Origin: Brasenia schreberi
Lineage: Eukaryota; Streptophyta; Magnoliopsida; Nymphaeales; Cabombaceae
Assembly: GCA_036023115.1 (NCBI GenBank)
Contig: JAYKKT010000087.1
Location: forward strand, 11,920,001 to 11,984,000
Length of the DNA: 64,000 nucleotides
Direction: 5' to 3'
Position numbers and translations under genes: made by a program. The notes below the pieces were generated by a model. It saw nothing but the letters and a program-made list of their open reading frames with translations. It did not search any database and had not been told where the DNA came from. This document shows positions 1 through 11,890 of this stretch, in pieces (positions within the stretch are counted from its first letter, which is position 1; the number at the start of each line of letters is the position of its first letter).

Positions 1-698
1 TCCGATTCAAACTTGATTCTCTTGGCCCGTGTCCAAATCTTGTTAGTTGATTTCAGTAACCAAAGCAGGATCCTGCAAGCAACTGGATTCACATTGCAAT
101 TTTCAATGTTCACATCTGAACCCAATTAGGTTATTGATATGTAAAGTACAATCCTCAAGCCGAAATATGAAATTATGTAACGATCTAATTAGTAAACCTG
201 GGTAATGTAAGGATCCAACCCAAATGAGCCTTGTTGACACCCAGTTGCTGAAAATAAAGGAAGCTTTCATACACACACACACATGCAATATCTTATTTTA
301 CGTAATTCCATTTAGAAAGAAAAGAAATGTGAGAGAATTTATTAGTTCTTCTCTTTTGAAAGCTTCCTTGGCAAAGCCATGTACTAGATTAAAATTAATA
401 GTCTGCATCTCTGCTCGTGTCACCCAAGCCAAACATGTCATCAAATAACGTGTCCGTGAGATATTCAAGAATGAAACAAATTGTATCCCTCTTTTTATTC
501 TCAAGAACAGCTTGGTTTCTATGACATGCATGTATTGACATTAAGAAGTAGGTAATATTGCGCAAGGAGCCATAGCTCTCCTCACTAGGGGATGACACGA
601 GAGGACTTGAAGGTCATGAGTTTGGATACCTATGTGTTAATGCCAAAAATTCCACAAATCATAGGCTAATATGCTTTTTGCTGTCCTAAATTGATAGA
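1..698. other. No gene recognised; left-edge intergenic DNA
   Basis: AT-rich sequence with short open frames only on both strands and a small (CA)n stretch near 272-285. None of the frames shows a recognisable domain, splice structure or codon bias. I see nothing to annotate here. Confidence 0.6.
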
Positions 699-712
699 AA
701 AAGTAGCCATAA

Positions 713-840
713 GCACCGAGAGTGTGAGCTCATCCGCAGCTCTAGCACTGTCGCTGTTGGTGGGGAGTTCGACTCCTTGAGGATGCATGTGTGGGTGTGG
801 ATGTTAGGCTGCAGTCTCCTCTTATAACCAAAAAGAAAAT
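713..840 (+). mobile_element. tRNA-derived SINE, copy 1
   Basis: A 128-bp element flanked by a perfect 14-bp target-site duplication (699-712 and 841-854, AAAAGTAGCCATAA). It has a tRNA-like head, with an A-box-like stretch around GTGAGCTCATCCG and a B-box-like GAGTTCGACTCC near 767. The body contains GTGTGGGTGTGG, and the 3' end is A-rich (TTATAACCAAAAAGAAAAT). The same order of motifs is present at 51051-51185, 884-1000 and about 15755-15872, all on the minus strand. This is a retroposed SINE and not a working tRNA gene, because no cloverleaf can be folded. Family name unknown to me. Confidence 0.8.
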
Positions 841-883
841 AAAAGTAGCCATAAAGACCCGCTCCTTTGATTTCCACACTGTC

Positions 884-1000
884 ATTTTCTTTTTCTGTTA
901 CAATGCCTAAAACACACGCCAATGAATGCACTCCTTGGGAATCGAACTCACCCCCTGCAAGGTAGGAGTCCTGCCAGATGAGCTAACGCCCTGCGTGCAT
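884..1000 (-). mobile_element. tRNA-derived SINE, copy 3
   Basis: Read on the minus strand: an A-box-like GTTAGCTCATCTGGCAGG, then a B-box-like GAGTTCGATTCCC, then a tail TTGTAACAGAAAAAGAAAA. The tail matches that of the copy at 51051-51185 almost base for base. No clear target-site duplication was found. The tRNA-like half is the best preserved of the copies, but nothing supports an active tRNA gene. Confidence 0.65.
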
Positions 1001-2136
1001 CTGCAAACTGTCGCTTGTTCAACCATCATACACACTTTGGCTCGAGGCCATGGACCCAACACACACCGGCCCGACGCAAGGATTGCTGCGACGTCGGTGA
1101 CTCCTTTGGAGTTATCGGCAGGTGTTGGTATGACAAAGGGACTACCCAGCACAGATGACGGCTCCGACATACCTTCTGGCACGCCCCTAACAAAAAGCAG
1201 TCCTCAAGTTTTTGTATGCTAACACCCGGGCTTGCATAAGAGGTAGTGGTTCCTCCTAATTTGTTTGGTACGTCTTAGCTCGTTACAAGGAATAACATTG
1301 GTGGAACTAAGAAACTTCAAAATGAACTCTACTCGACATAATCTTTTCTACCAAAACTTTTATATGGTGAAGCTCAAAACTTTTGGTGCATTTGTTTAAC
1401 AACACAGACAAGTTCGATGGGTTCATCGATTGTCAAGCTTGCGAAGATCACAAGGCAAGAGAGGGCAAGCTTAGTTGAATTGAAAAATTTGCTATCCACA
1501 GTGGCTATGTTGGAGGTCAGTTTCGTACTCTTCTTGATCAACATCTTTTCTGATAATAAATTGATCAGTATCCTCTTGATCGGTTTGTACGTTTAACAAG
1601 TTCATTCATAACTCCAATACTTTTGTGGGCAGGCACAAGAGCACAGTCTAAGGGCTCATCTAGTTGAAGTATGTAAGAACTATTTCATCTAGAGCAATAC
1701 ATTTGGAAATACAATTGGCCATGTAACTGAAGAAGATTAGCACTTAGTAGTTAATAAATGTTGATGAAATCAATTTTGTAATGTTTTAGGCAATACGTGG
1801 ATGAAGTTTCGTCAACAGATAGGTGAAAAAAAGTTTCACTAGGTCAATTTAATCGATTACAAGGATAGTCCATCAATTGTGAATTTGAACAAACTGATAG
1901 TTGTCTGTTCATTAAGATTCCTCCTCATAAGAGCACGATACTGGAAATTGTAAGATATGATATTGCTACTTTTTATTCAATGATTGTATCGGATGTGATC
2001 TTCAGGCTCAAGTCCAGGTTCAGATTGCAAATCATAAAAATGATTTTGACCTCCGGATTTGGTTTTGGAATGGATCCAACCAAGCTTCAAGGCTTCCCCT
2101 CCTGACGCTGTTTCTTTTTACAATGGGAAGGCCAAC
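1001..2136. other. Intergenic, no gene recognised
   Basis: Short frames at 926-1222 run through SINE DNA. The rest has no domain or splice pattern that I recognise. Confidence 0.5.
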
Positions 2137-2400
2137 TATGCCAATGTATGGGATCACCCTTACATGGCTACTCTCGATAAAAGAAGAGGATTGCATTAGG
2201 TAGCAAGCGACTAGCATTAAACTTTGTTGGGTCATAAGAAGTGCAAATCTTAAGCATGAATGCATCCTTTCATCCCAACTTTGAAGCATGTGTGGGCAAG
2301 AATAGTACTAGATGAGTGACCTCCTAGGAGGTCCTCCTGTTGCACCCTTTTAGCCGACCCCATTTAGCATGAGAAAGGGCCTAAGTAAGATAAGATAACG
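2137..2400 (+). mobile_element. Short LINE-related element (5' module plus RTE-like tail)
   Basis: The left part (GGGATCACCC at 2150 onward, then GATTGCATTAGGTAGC and AAACTTTGTTGG) matches the 5' region of the window's RTE LINEs and, more closely, the tandem monomer at 63.0-63.9 kb, including GAAGCATG near 2283. The right part (GCCGACCCCATTTAGCATGA near 2354) matches the RTE 3' end, but the tail is a TAAGA repeat instead of TTG repeats. No coding region lies between. It looks like a non-autonomous or internally deleted member of a sister LINE family. Boundaries are approximate. Confidence 0.55.
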
Positions 2401-2559
2401 TAGACGCCAAAACCAGGCCTGTACCATTGGAATTGAACTCCCACATGGCATTGGGTTCAATTGCTCTTAGCCTTCTCATGAGGTACTGCACTTATTCTCC
2501 GGGAAGTTAAAGTTATACCACCTAATTTATTTTGAATTTACTCATAATTGCCAAGATTA

Positions 2560-5060
2560 GTGAATTTGCTTACCTACCTTACACCAAACGGTCACATTGA
2601 CATATTGAAAGATGTATTTAACTTTTACATTATTGAAATCATTAAAAACATTTAAGAAATCTTTACTTCTTGCAAATACAATAGTAAAATACGGATGTAT
2701 AGTTCATCAATGCATTCGGTAGGCATGGCTGGTTTGGGACCGGGCCTGCGATTTGAACCAGAATCAAACTGATCTAGAAAATGGTCATAACTGAAACCAG
2801 CTAACTGGAAGCAAGGAACAGGAACCGTAACCGGCAGTTCAAGACTCTGGTTTCTGTCTCGTATTTTGATTTTTGAAATGTTAACCTTTTTTTCTTTGGT
2901 TTTTCAAACTGGAATAGGCCAGATCAGGGTTATGGTTGGGGTAAACTGGAATCGGCGGTTTCTTTATCTTCGAGGGTCGGAACCGGCTGATCTACCACAC
3001 ATACGTCAATTAAAGGTGTCAAAGGATCCCTGGAACTGAACCAAACCACTAGAACCAGATTCTAGATACCGAACGTTTGGTTTCAGTTTGGTTCTAACAG
3101 AAAATGTAACTTGCGGTTCGGTTCACAGTTCTAATACTGTAATCAAACCAAATGTACCGTGGATGGCTTTAATCAGTATCGAACAAAGAACAGAATGGAA
3201 GATCAATTGAGCACTATAAAAAGCATTGAAGGGCACCGAATAAGACATATTTTCTTGGTCTTTTGGTTGTTAGATCAAGTGTAATATTCGCTTTTATGAG
3301 TTTAATATTTGCTACGTGGCCATTGACTACATAATATTGATTTTTTTTTTGAGGAAGGTGCTACTGAATTCGGTTTTGATCATGCCACAGTTTGGTTGGG
3401 TTCTCAAAATATTAGAAACGACAAGTAGAGGTTTGAGTTTAGACCTGAACCAAACCGAACAGTCAACACCCCTAACGTCAATGTGATTAGTCGAACATTA
3501 AAGCGGCAATTAAAACCTTGCGGTTGTTTAATTAGGATAGTACGTCGTTGTTGAGTAACTATTATTATAAATTTGCCACTAGATTTAATGTTTGCACTGT
3601 TAATGAACGATCTTAACATCATCATCATGTCAGAAAGAAGCTCATGCTTTATATGAGAATCATGTATCTGCCATGATTGCATGAGTCTTTCGTTCTTCTC
3701 TGCTTTCACGCACGCCGGATTTTCTTTGATAATCAGTCGGTCAGGAGCAGATGACAAAGATTGATCAGGCTGGTTCGGGAAGTCATTGATAATTTCCGTC
3801 GTGGCTCCGTTGCAGTGGAAGATGAGGCCAGGCTTCTGTAATATCAATGTAAAGTTTGGAGCTTTTCACCTTTCATGCACATGGAAGAAGAATAAATTTA
3901 ATTGGAATTCCTTGAGTCAGTGCAGCAACACAAGAGAACTACTATGTAGCGTAGGTTTGGTTTCTAAGAGGAGGTTTAAATGACATGGCTAAGAAAGTTT
4001 CTCTTATTTTTGTAATCTGTACTTCTTGTTTGATGTTTATAAGGACCGATACCAATGGCCAACCTGAAAAATTTTCTGGGTTGAGGCAAAGCTCAGTTGG
4101 GTGAAATTCAGGTGAGATGTGATGGGAAAGAAGCCGAAAAGTAACTTGCGGAAGCCTAAAACCTTTTTCCTTATAACCAAAATCGATAAACGACCCTAAA
4201 TGAAAAATATGAGGAACTCCAAATATGTATGTAAACACACAATTTTTACATGAAAAATCCATCAATCCAAAACTAAAAGCCACGAATCCTAACCCTCAAT
4301 AATTTTCACTATAGATGATTACAACAAGATATCTTCAAATACAACAATATCAAAAGTAGAAATACGATGAGAAATAACAACCAACTCACAATCAAGTAGC
4401 CAAACACTTTGGAGAAAGAGACAATGAATAACCCAAAAAAATCTATAATAAATCTCAAACATCTCTTAACGATGCCGCAAATATGGTAGTCTCCTTACTA
4501 AAAAATACCAAATAGTCAAATGAACCGAATAAACTGCTTCAATTCAGTTACCTTAAGAAGATGAAAGAAAAAGAAAAAGCAGATTTCCATGTGTCGGTTA
4601 CTCCAAAAAAATTTGTAAATATAATAAACCATATTCACTGTAAAAGAAAGAGAGCACCGAAATTACAATTTGTTGCGGCTTTTAATGAAAAGCAATAGCA
4701 ACATGACAAAATTACAAGTTATGTCACCACAACCCTCTCTCTTTCTCCACCGTCTCTCTCTCTTACCTCATTAATGAGGTGGGTCTACTTCCTCCACGTG
4801 AGGAGAACCCAACAAGGTGAACTGAATCTAATACTCAAAGAGTTTTATCTACAAGTATATATATATATATACCTTTTTGAGTTTTCAGTTGAGGCAAGAC
4901 CTCACCTAGCACGTAAAAATTCTATACATGTTTGCTTTCATGAGTATGTGCAATTAGTGAAAATTCTATTGAGAAGACAAAAGATTATGTTGATGAGGTT
5001 TTTGTTGCATGAGAACTTCTTGGGTGGAGATCTAATTATATCTAACTTGGTAATTTTAGT
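2560..5060. repeat. Segmental duplication, first copy (blocks X1 and Y1)
   Basis: Block X1 (about 2560-4060) is colinear with 10020-11640. Shared landmarks are TAGGCATGGC near 2722/10168, GAAACCAGCTAACTGGAA, AACATCATCATCATGTC near 3615/10789, and CTTTCATGCACATGGAAGAA near 3871/11473. Block Y1 (4060-5060, continuing at 8083-8338 after a LINE) matches 9386-10010, for example GTGCAATTAGTGAA and GAGAAGACAAAAGATT. About 700 bp at 4117-4814 in Y1 has no counterpart in Y2 and is unexplained. Each copy carries private insertions, described separately. No gene was recognised in the duplicated DNA. Confidence 0.8.
3011..3474. mobile_element. hAT-type non-autonomous element (MITE-like), copy 1
   Basis: A 464-bp element with terminal inverted repeats TAAAGGTGTCAA at the left and, read inward from the right, TAGGGGTGTTGA. 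It is flanked by a perfect 8-bp duplication, ACGTCAAT (3003-3010 and 3475-3482). An 8-bp duplication and TAGGGGTGT-like ends are typical of hAT transposons. The interior is rich in GGTTTGGTT/AACCGAACC motifs and encodes nothing. The paralogous block X2 has a single unfilled ACGTCAAT at 10476-10483. Confidence 0.88.
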
Positions 5061-8000
5061 CTTGCATGGTCGAGCCAAGCACAGATAAAGAAGGAGGATT
5101 GCGTTAGACTTTTGAAAGTAAGCATAAAACTTTGTCAGATTTATCTATCATAAATTTTATAAATTAGAAGCATTTCATTGGGTGTTCCCTCTTAGTGACA
5201 TACTGCAGATCCTGAATGCAGTGAAAAATAAGTAAGGATCTCTACATCTTCGCTCAGATGTGGTGAATCAATTGTAGAGAAGGTTCCCACATCATGGACG
5301 AATGTCGGTAAAGAAGTTAGTCTTGTTATATTGTCACCTGAATATAGTAAACAAGTTACATCAAGGGTCTCCAAATTTTTAGCACAAACGAATGCAGGGG
5401 ATAAAAAAACTAGTCCTAGATAATAAGATTCGTATTGATACTTATAATATCAAAACATTGACCGACAAGCTAATGGAGGTGATACATACTATGATTCAGA
5501 AAAAGATCCATATTATATATTTACAAAAGACAAAGTAGGTTGGAGAAAAAGTAAAAGAGATTGAAAATAAAGGAAAAGGCTTGAAATAGAGTTGTATTAT
5601 TATAAATAAATATTTAAATAATAGTGTAGTAGATATAGAACGATATAGTAATCGAATTATGATCGTGAAATTAGTGTTAGGAGTAGAGGCTTTGAATATA
5701 GTTTATACTTATACACCCGAAGTAGGATTAGAAGATAGTATAAATAAGGCTTTTTTGGAGGAGTTAATAAGGTAATTCAAAGAATTTCATAAATATATAT
5801 AATTTATTTAACAGGAGACTTAAATGGACATATTGGTAAAGATGCATTAGGATATCAAGGTATTCATAGAAACTGAGATTTTGGGGATATAAATGAGGAG
5901 GGTAGGGAGATTTTAAATTTTGCTATGGCTTTTGATCTCTTTATAGCTAATACAATTTCCAAAAAATGAGATGAACCTTTAATTACTTATAAGAGTGGTT
6001 TATTATAAACACAAATTGATTATTTCTTTTGTAGGAAAAAAGATAAATCGTGTTGTAAAGATTGTAAGGTAATTTTAGGAGAAAGCTTAACTACTCAACG
6101 TCGACTTTTAGTAATAGATTTGTAGGTAAAAAAGTGGACAAAGAAAAATAGAGTGCATAGGGTTATTTGGACTAGACAGTGAAACCTCAAATGTGAGGAA
6201 GCTGATATATTTAAACAAAAAGTTCTTCAAGAAGATGCTTAGAATTATATAGGTACACATTTTGATATATGAAACAATATGACTATACATATTAGAGAAG
6301 TGGCAAAAGATGTATTAGGTATATTTAATGGAGGTGTACCTGTACAAAAAGAAGCTTGGTGGTAGTGTGAAGTGGTATAAAATAAAATCAAGGTGAAGGA
6401 GGCATGTTACAAATTGCATTATGCTAAGAAGACTAGTGAAACTTTGGAGGCTTATAAGAAAGTAAAGAAAAACTGTTAGTGAAGTGAAAGATACTAAGGA
6501 TTTTACTTATGTTAGATGCATCAAAGATGAGGATGAGAAGATTCTAGTAGCGAATAATGATATTAAAAATAGATAGAAAAATTATTTCTATATAGGTTTT
6601 AAATGAAAATATAAATGTTAGTATTAGCTTAAGAAAGTTAACGAAATCGAGAAAGTATATAAACCGTAATTTCTATCGACGTATTCAAAAGAATAAAGTC
6701 GAAGAGGCTCTTGAATATATGAAGGTTGAATTTGTAAGATAAAATAATATTCCCATAGAAGTATGAAAAATCTTTGGAGAGATGGGCTCACTTGACACAA
6801 GAATATTTAATAAAATATGGAGAAGCAAAAAGATGATTGAGGAATGAAAGCGAATACACTTATACCTATATATAAGAACCAGAGAGACATTAAGAATTGT
6901 GAGAATTATTGTGGTATCAAGTTAATGAGTCATACTATAAAATTATGGGAAAGAATTATTGAATGTAGGTTAAGATAAATATTGAGTACAATAGAGACCA
7001 AATTTGGATTCATGTATCACAAATCTACTATTGAAACGATTAATCTATTGAGACGTCTTATGAAACATTTTAGAGCAAAAAAGAAGAACTTCACATAATA
7101 TTTATTGATCTAGAAAAAACTTATGATAGGGTACTAAGGGAGGTTCTTTGGAGAACTTTGAAAAAAAGAGGTATCCCATTGACATACATTAACCTTATAA
7201 GATACATATATGATGGTGCAAAAACGTGTGTGAGGACTCATGAAGGAATGATAAACTCCTTTAAAGTTAATATTGAGTTGCATCATGGATCAACTTTAAG
7301 TTAATATTTATTTATATTAGTCATTGATGAGTTAACAAAATATATCAAGATGAAGTACCTTGGTGTATGTTATTTACAATTGATATTATGTTAGTGGATG
7401 AGTCTAAGGAAAAAGTTAATAGGAAATTAGAATATTTCATAGTTGAGCCCTTGAAGGAAGTGACAACTCATAAGTAAAAAGGGCTAGTCAATTTTTTAGA
7501 GTGATAAAAAAATTAATGAAAATGTTACTCGTAGAATTAATGTTGGTTGGTTAAAATAGAGAGGGGCATCAGATATTCTATCTGATAAGAAGATAACATT
7601 AAAGTTGAAAGGTAAATATTATACAATAACAATTAAACCTGTTATGTTTTATGACAATGAGTGTTGGGCAGTAATCATCAATACGTACAAAAGATGTTCA
7701 TAGTAGAAATAAAGATGTTGAGATGGATGAGTAGTCACACAAGGAAAGACTATATACATAATGAGGTTATTATAAACAAACTAGGAGTAACACCAATAGA
7801 TGATAAAATGAGAAAAAATCGTTTAATATGCTTTGGATATATAGAAAGGTGGCCAAAGAATTCTCCCGTAAGAAGATATGAAAAACTAGATTGTGAAAAT
7901 GTTAAAAGAGGAAGAGAACGACTACAAAAGTATTGGAAATAAATAATAAAGAATGATGTAGTTTATATTGAATTAACTACTAGCATAGCACATGATTGGG

Positions 8001-8070
8001 CTATGTGAAAACAAAGAATGCATGTAGCTGACCCTATCTAGTATTGAAAAAAAACTTAGTTGTTGTTGTT
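5061..8070 (+). mobile_element. RTE-type LINE, near full length, decayed
   Basis: About 3.0 kb in the order of the intact copies: 5' region (GGAGGATTGCGTTAG near 5092), endonuclease region (GGAGACTTAAATGGACATAT near 5813), reverse transcriptase region (for example 7100-7420), and a 3' end CCTATCTAGTATTG with a TTG-repeat tail at 8059-8070. It is flanked by a 12-bp near-perfect duplication (GGTAATTTTAGT 5049-5060, GGTATTTTTAGT 8071-8082). The frame is destroyed by many stops and indels; the longest piece (7661-7942) covers the C-terminal part. The paralogous block Y2 keeps an empty site at 9697-9708. Its divergence suggests the oldest large LINE in the window. Confidence 0.88.
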
Positions 8071-8082
8071 GGTATTTTTAGT

Positions 8083-8338
8083 CCCTTCTTAGATGGAACT
8101 AGTCCTATAATATGATGAATGAAAGCACAAAACCCTCTTATCCATGAGAATATTGTTGTGATAAGAAAGGAAACTTTCAACAACTATGCAAAATACAAAA
8201 GTTAACACAAACACTTTAACCAAAGAAGAAAAGACACAAATCAATGGCACAGATCCGAGGATTGACAACTCTAAGCAAATATAACAAAAAAGTTATAAGG
8301 CACAATTAAATGTGTGGGATAAATTGCATAGTTCATCT
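8083..8338. repeat. Segmental duplication, end of block Y1
   Basis: Continuation of Y1 to the right of the LINE. It matches about 9709-9995: ATAATATGATG, CAAGCAAACTTTC-like and CACAAATCA..GGCA motifs occur in the same order. It ends where a truncated minus-strand LINE begins. Confidence 0.75.
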
Positions 8339-9385
8339 CAGGGTCGACTGCGTGAATTCTTTGTTTTTATAGAGGATAATCATGTATCTTGCTAGCAAGT
8401 AACTCCTTTGTGACACTTTTATGGTCTTACTCTTTTAACATTTTTGCTATCTATTTTTATACCCTCTTGCTGTAGTTTTCTTATATCATTTTTCTAATGT
8501 TGAAACCATTTAAAACATTCTTTCTTCATTTATCATCTATTAATGTTACTCTTAATTTATTTTTAACAACTGCATTATCAATATAGTCTTTCCTTGTGTG
8601 ACCATTCATATTCAATATCTTCATTTCTGTTATGGATATCTTTTATACATGTTGATGATTAGTTGCCTAATATTTAAAACTATAAACAAAATGGATCTAA
8701 TTGTTGCTCCGTAATATTTACCTTCCAATTTTAATTGTATTTTCTTGTCACATAGAATATCTGATATATCTCTCTATTTTAACCAACTTGCATTTGTTTT
8801 ATGTACAGCATCTCTAACAATTTTCTATCACGGTGAAGAAATGATCCTAGGTATTTAAATTTTTTTATGAGAGATGTAATATCTAACAATCTTAATTTCT
8901 ATGTCATTTGAAGTAACTAAATGATCAAACTTGTATTCTATATATTATGTCTTTGTTCTATTAAGTCAAAAACTTTTATTTTTTAATGTGTTCTTTATAG
9001 TTCTAATTTTCATTACTTTTTTTCTTAGACTCATTAATTAACACAATGTTATTCGCAAATAACATATATCAAAGTACTTCATCTTAAATATGTTATGTTG
9101 ATTTATCAATGACCAATATAAATAAATATAGAATTAACAATAATTCTTGGTATAATCTAATATTAACTCCAAAAAAAATATGTCATTCTTTCATGAGTCT
9201 TTACATATGTTTGTATACAATCACACATGTCTCTTATAAAATTGATGTATGTCAATGAGATACCTTTATTTTTCAAAGTTCTCTAAATAATATCTCTTGA
9301 CATGCTATCATAAACTTTTTTTTAGATCAATAGATATATCTCAAGTTTCATTTTTTTGCTAAAAATGTTCTATAAGATGTCTCAA
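8339..9385 (-). mobile_element. RTE-type LINE fragment, truncated at both ends
   Basis: On the minus strand this runs from the reverse transcriptase region (AGATGTCTCAATAGGTGAAC near 9376, equivalent to intact AAGACGTCTCAAAAGGTG) to the C-terminal region near 8590, and ends with a decayed match to the 3' end (GGTCGACTGCGTGAATTC at 8340). The TTG tail is missing. No open frame survives. It lies exactly between blocks Y1 and Y2, so its limits may be the breakpoints of the duplication and not insertion ends. Confidence 0.8.
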
Positions 9386-10548
9386 TAGGTGAACCTCAAA
9401 AAATTTTGTGGGTTGAGACGAAGTTACGTGGGTTGAAATTCAGGTGAGGTGGACTATATATCTAATACTCTGAAAATTCTCTGCTAGTATAAACCTTTTT
9501 TGGATTTCCGGTGAGGCGACCACCTCATCTCGCACATACAAATGTCTGCCACTGATGGATACTTTTCGCTTTTATCAGCCTGTGCAATTAGTGAACATTT
9601 TATTGAGAAGACAAAAGATTTTGTTCATCAGGTTCTTGTTGCACCATCCATAATTTTATGAGAATTTCCTGATGGAGATCTAGTTATATAAAGCGTGGTA
9701 ACTTTAGTTCCTTCTTCGATGGAACCAATCACATAATATGATGGATAGATACTTGCTGTTTATGAATTCTTGACTGAAAGCTTAAAACCCACCTCCACAT
9801 GAGAATACTCTTGTGATAACAAGCAAACTTTCAGCAGCTATGCAGAATACAGACGCTAGCACAGACGCTTTAACCAGGGAGGAAAGGACACAAATCAGCA
9901 GCATGGATCCGAGGAGGGGTGACAACCCCAAGCAAAGTTAACGGAAAATGTATTACACAGAGTTGAATGCGTGGGCTATACTGGATAGTTCATCCCACCC
10001 TAAGATACTTAGCAATATCTTACAAACCGTGTGTGTCAATATTAGTGAATGTGCATAAATGAAAGATGCATTTAACCTTTTACATTATTGAAACCATTTG
10101 AACGACATTTAAGAAATCTTTACTTCTTGCGAATACAATATTTTATATGAATGTATAGTTGATGCGGTAGGCATGGCCGGTTCCGGGTCAGACCCAGGAT
10201 TTGAACCATAATCAAACCGATCTCTAAAATGGTCATATATGAAACCAGCTAACTGGAATGAAGGAACTGGAACTGAAACTCGAACCGTAACCAGCAGCTC
10301 AAACTGCTTGTTTCTGTCTTAGATGTTGATTTAAAAATATTAAATTTGAAAATTTGTTTTTGGGTTTTTGGTTCAAACTGAAATAGGGCAGATCCGGTGC
10401 ATGGTTGTGGGTAAACTGGAATCGGCGGTTTCTATCGTCCAGGTACAGAATCGGCAAATCTACGTGAACTCTTTTACGTCAATGTGACTGGTCGAACATT
10501 AAGCAGCAAGCTCAAACTTTGTGGTTGACATTGCAAGTTAAGGATAGT

Positions 10549-10709
10549 CACCGGCAAATCTACAAACTCTTTTAGGGTGAGACAAATGGTCTCTCCAATG
10601 GTTTAGGGTGAGGCGAAGAACTATAGCTCATTGATTCCACCAAAGGCTTCAGGCTTTAAGTTGATTTTAGAAATTTCAGGGAAGTGGGGACGCCTCTCTC
10701 ACCCTTTCC
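10549..10709. mobile_element. 161-bp private insertion in duplicated block, MITE-like
   Basis: Flanked by a 6-bp direct repeat GATAGT (10543-10548 and 10710-10715). The other copy of the block has one GATAGT at 3536-3541 and no insert. The inner ends carry an inverted motif (AGGGTGAGA near 10579, TCTCACCCT near 10697). The first ~30 bp resemble DNA 90 bp upstream (CGGCAAATCTAC), so a templated repair event is also possible. Class unknown. Confidence 0.5.
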
Positions 10710-11178
10710 GATAGTACGTTGTAGTTGAGTAATTATTCTCAGAAAATTGCCAGTAAATTTAATGTTTGCACTGTAAATGTATGATCTTAACATCATCATC
10801 ATGTCTAAAAGAAGGCCAAACTTTATATGGAAATCACGTATCCGCCATGAATCCCAATAAATTTAAATGATTGCAAACTTGAACTAAGAGTGCTCCTCGA
10901 TGTTAATGCTAGCATCGTCTCTAGGTTTTAGCCATGGTTTTGCACTTGACCCCCATATTCAAGCTAGGGCTTCTCGCGAGTGCAGGCCACAAATGGATCA
11001 TTGCTAGTCTGCTGTGCTCCTCCTTTCTCAAAGCTCTCGTTTCTCGAACGATGCCAGCATATCACACTGGATGGCGTCAGTCTTTCGTTCTTCTCTGCTT
11101 TTGCACACGCCTGATTTTCTTTGATGATCAGCCGGTCAGGAGCATATGGCTGAGATGGGTCAGGTTGGTCTGAGAAAC

Positions 11179-11361
11179 ACCACCACCACCACAACAACAA
11201 CAATCAAGTCTTTTCTCATATTAGATGGAGTCGGCTAGATGAATTCTTTGTTTCCATATACATTGTACCATACATTTAACATAACATGAGCTAAATCATT
11301 CTTTATTGATTCCTTCAAATACAAAATTCCACTTTCTTAATTAAAATTTTTACAGCCTAAG
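11179..11361 (-). mobile_element. 5'-truncated RTE LINE tail (183 bp)
   Basis: On the minus strand this is the last ~130 bp of the RTE family ending in (TTG)n, visible on the + strand as ACAACAACAACAATC followed by the complement of the GTCGGCTAGATGAATTC motif. It is flanked by a diverged duplication (TTGGTCTGAGAAAC 11165-11178, TTGGTCCGGAAAC 11362-11374). The first copy of the duplicated block has the uninterrupted site at 3770-3783. The right ~45 bp (AT-rich) do not match the LINE. Confidence 0.75.
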
Positions 11362-11719
11362 TTGGTCCGGAAACTATTGATAATTTCCATCATGGTTCAG
11401 TTGCAGTAGAAGATGAGGCCAGGCTTCATGAGGCTTTCTCTGTGATATCAATGTAAGGTTTGGAGCGTTTCACCTTTCATGCACATGGAAGAAGAAATTC
11501 CTTGATTCAGTGCAGCAACACGAGAGAACTACTACTGTAGCGTAGGTTTGGGTTAGGTTTATATATCATGGCTGTGAAGGTTTCTCTTATTTTTTAATCC
11601 GTACTTCTTGTTTGATGTTTATAAGGACCGATACCAATGGCGGACCTGAAAATTTTCTGGGTTGAGGGGAAGTATATAGACCTTTTCGGGTGGGCACTGG
11701 GACCTGATGTCACGCACTG

Positions 11720-11890
11720 GGACCTGCTGTCTTGGACATTGAGAAGGGCCGGCTAGATGGAGATTCGGGAGTTTTTCTTTTTCTATAGGAAAGCTGGGTT
11801 AGGCAGACCCCGTCAAATGCACACTCTGGTATTGAACTCCTGACCTTTTGTTACACAACCAACCTTCTAGCTATTGAGATATGGCTCTTG
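11720..11890 (-). mobile_element. tRNA-derived SINE-like element, second type
   Basis: Read on the minus strand: an A-box-like ATATCTCAATAGCTAGAAGG, a B-box-like GGAGTTCAATACC, then GGGGTCTGCCTAACCCAGC and an A-rich end. A matching 3' piece (reverse complement of GTTGGGGTTAGGCAAGACCC) lies at about 61787-61830. No target-site duplication found. Confidence 0.45.

Larger units (their letters stand above)
9386..11700. repeat. Segmental duplication, second copy (blocks Y2 and X2)
   Basis: Y2 (9386-10010) matches 4060-5060 plus 8083-8338. X2 (10020-11640) matches 2560-4060, and another start of Y follows at 11640 (CCTGAAAATTTTCTGGGTTG). Relative to the first copy it lacks the hAT element and the 3-kb LINE, but has its own 161-bp and 183-bp insertions. 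The small frames at 10934-11173 and 10964-11203 are not supported as genes. Confidence 0.8.

Noticed and set aside
960..1000. tRNA gene on the minus strand (good A and B box)
   Set aside because: No foldable cloverleaf or acceptor stem. The sequence continues into a SINE body and A-rich tail shared with other copies.
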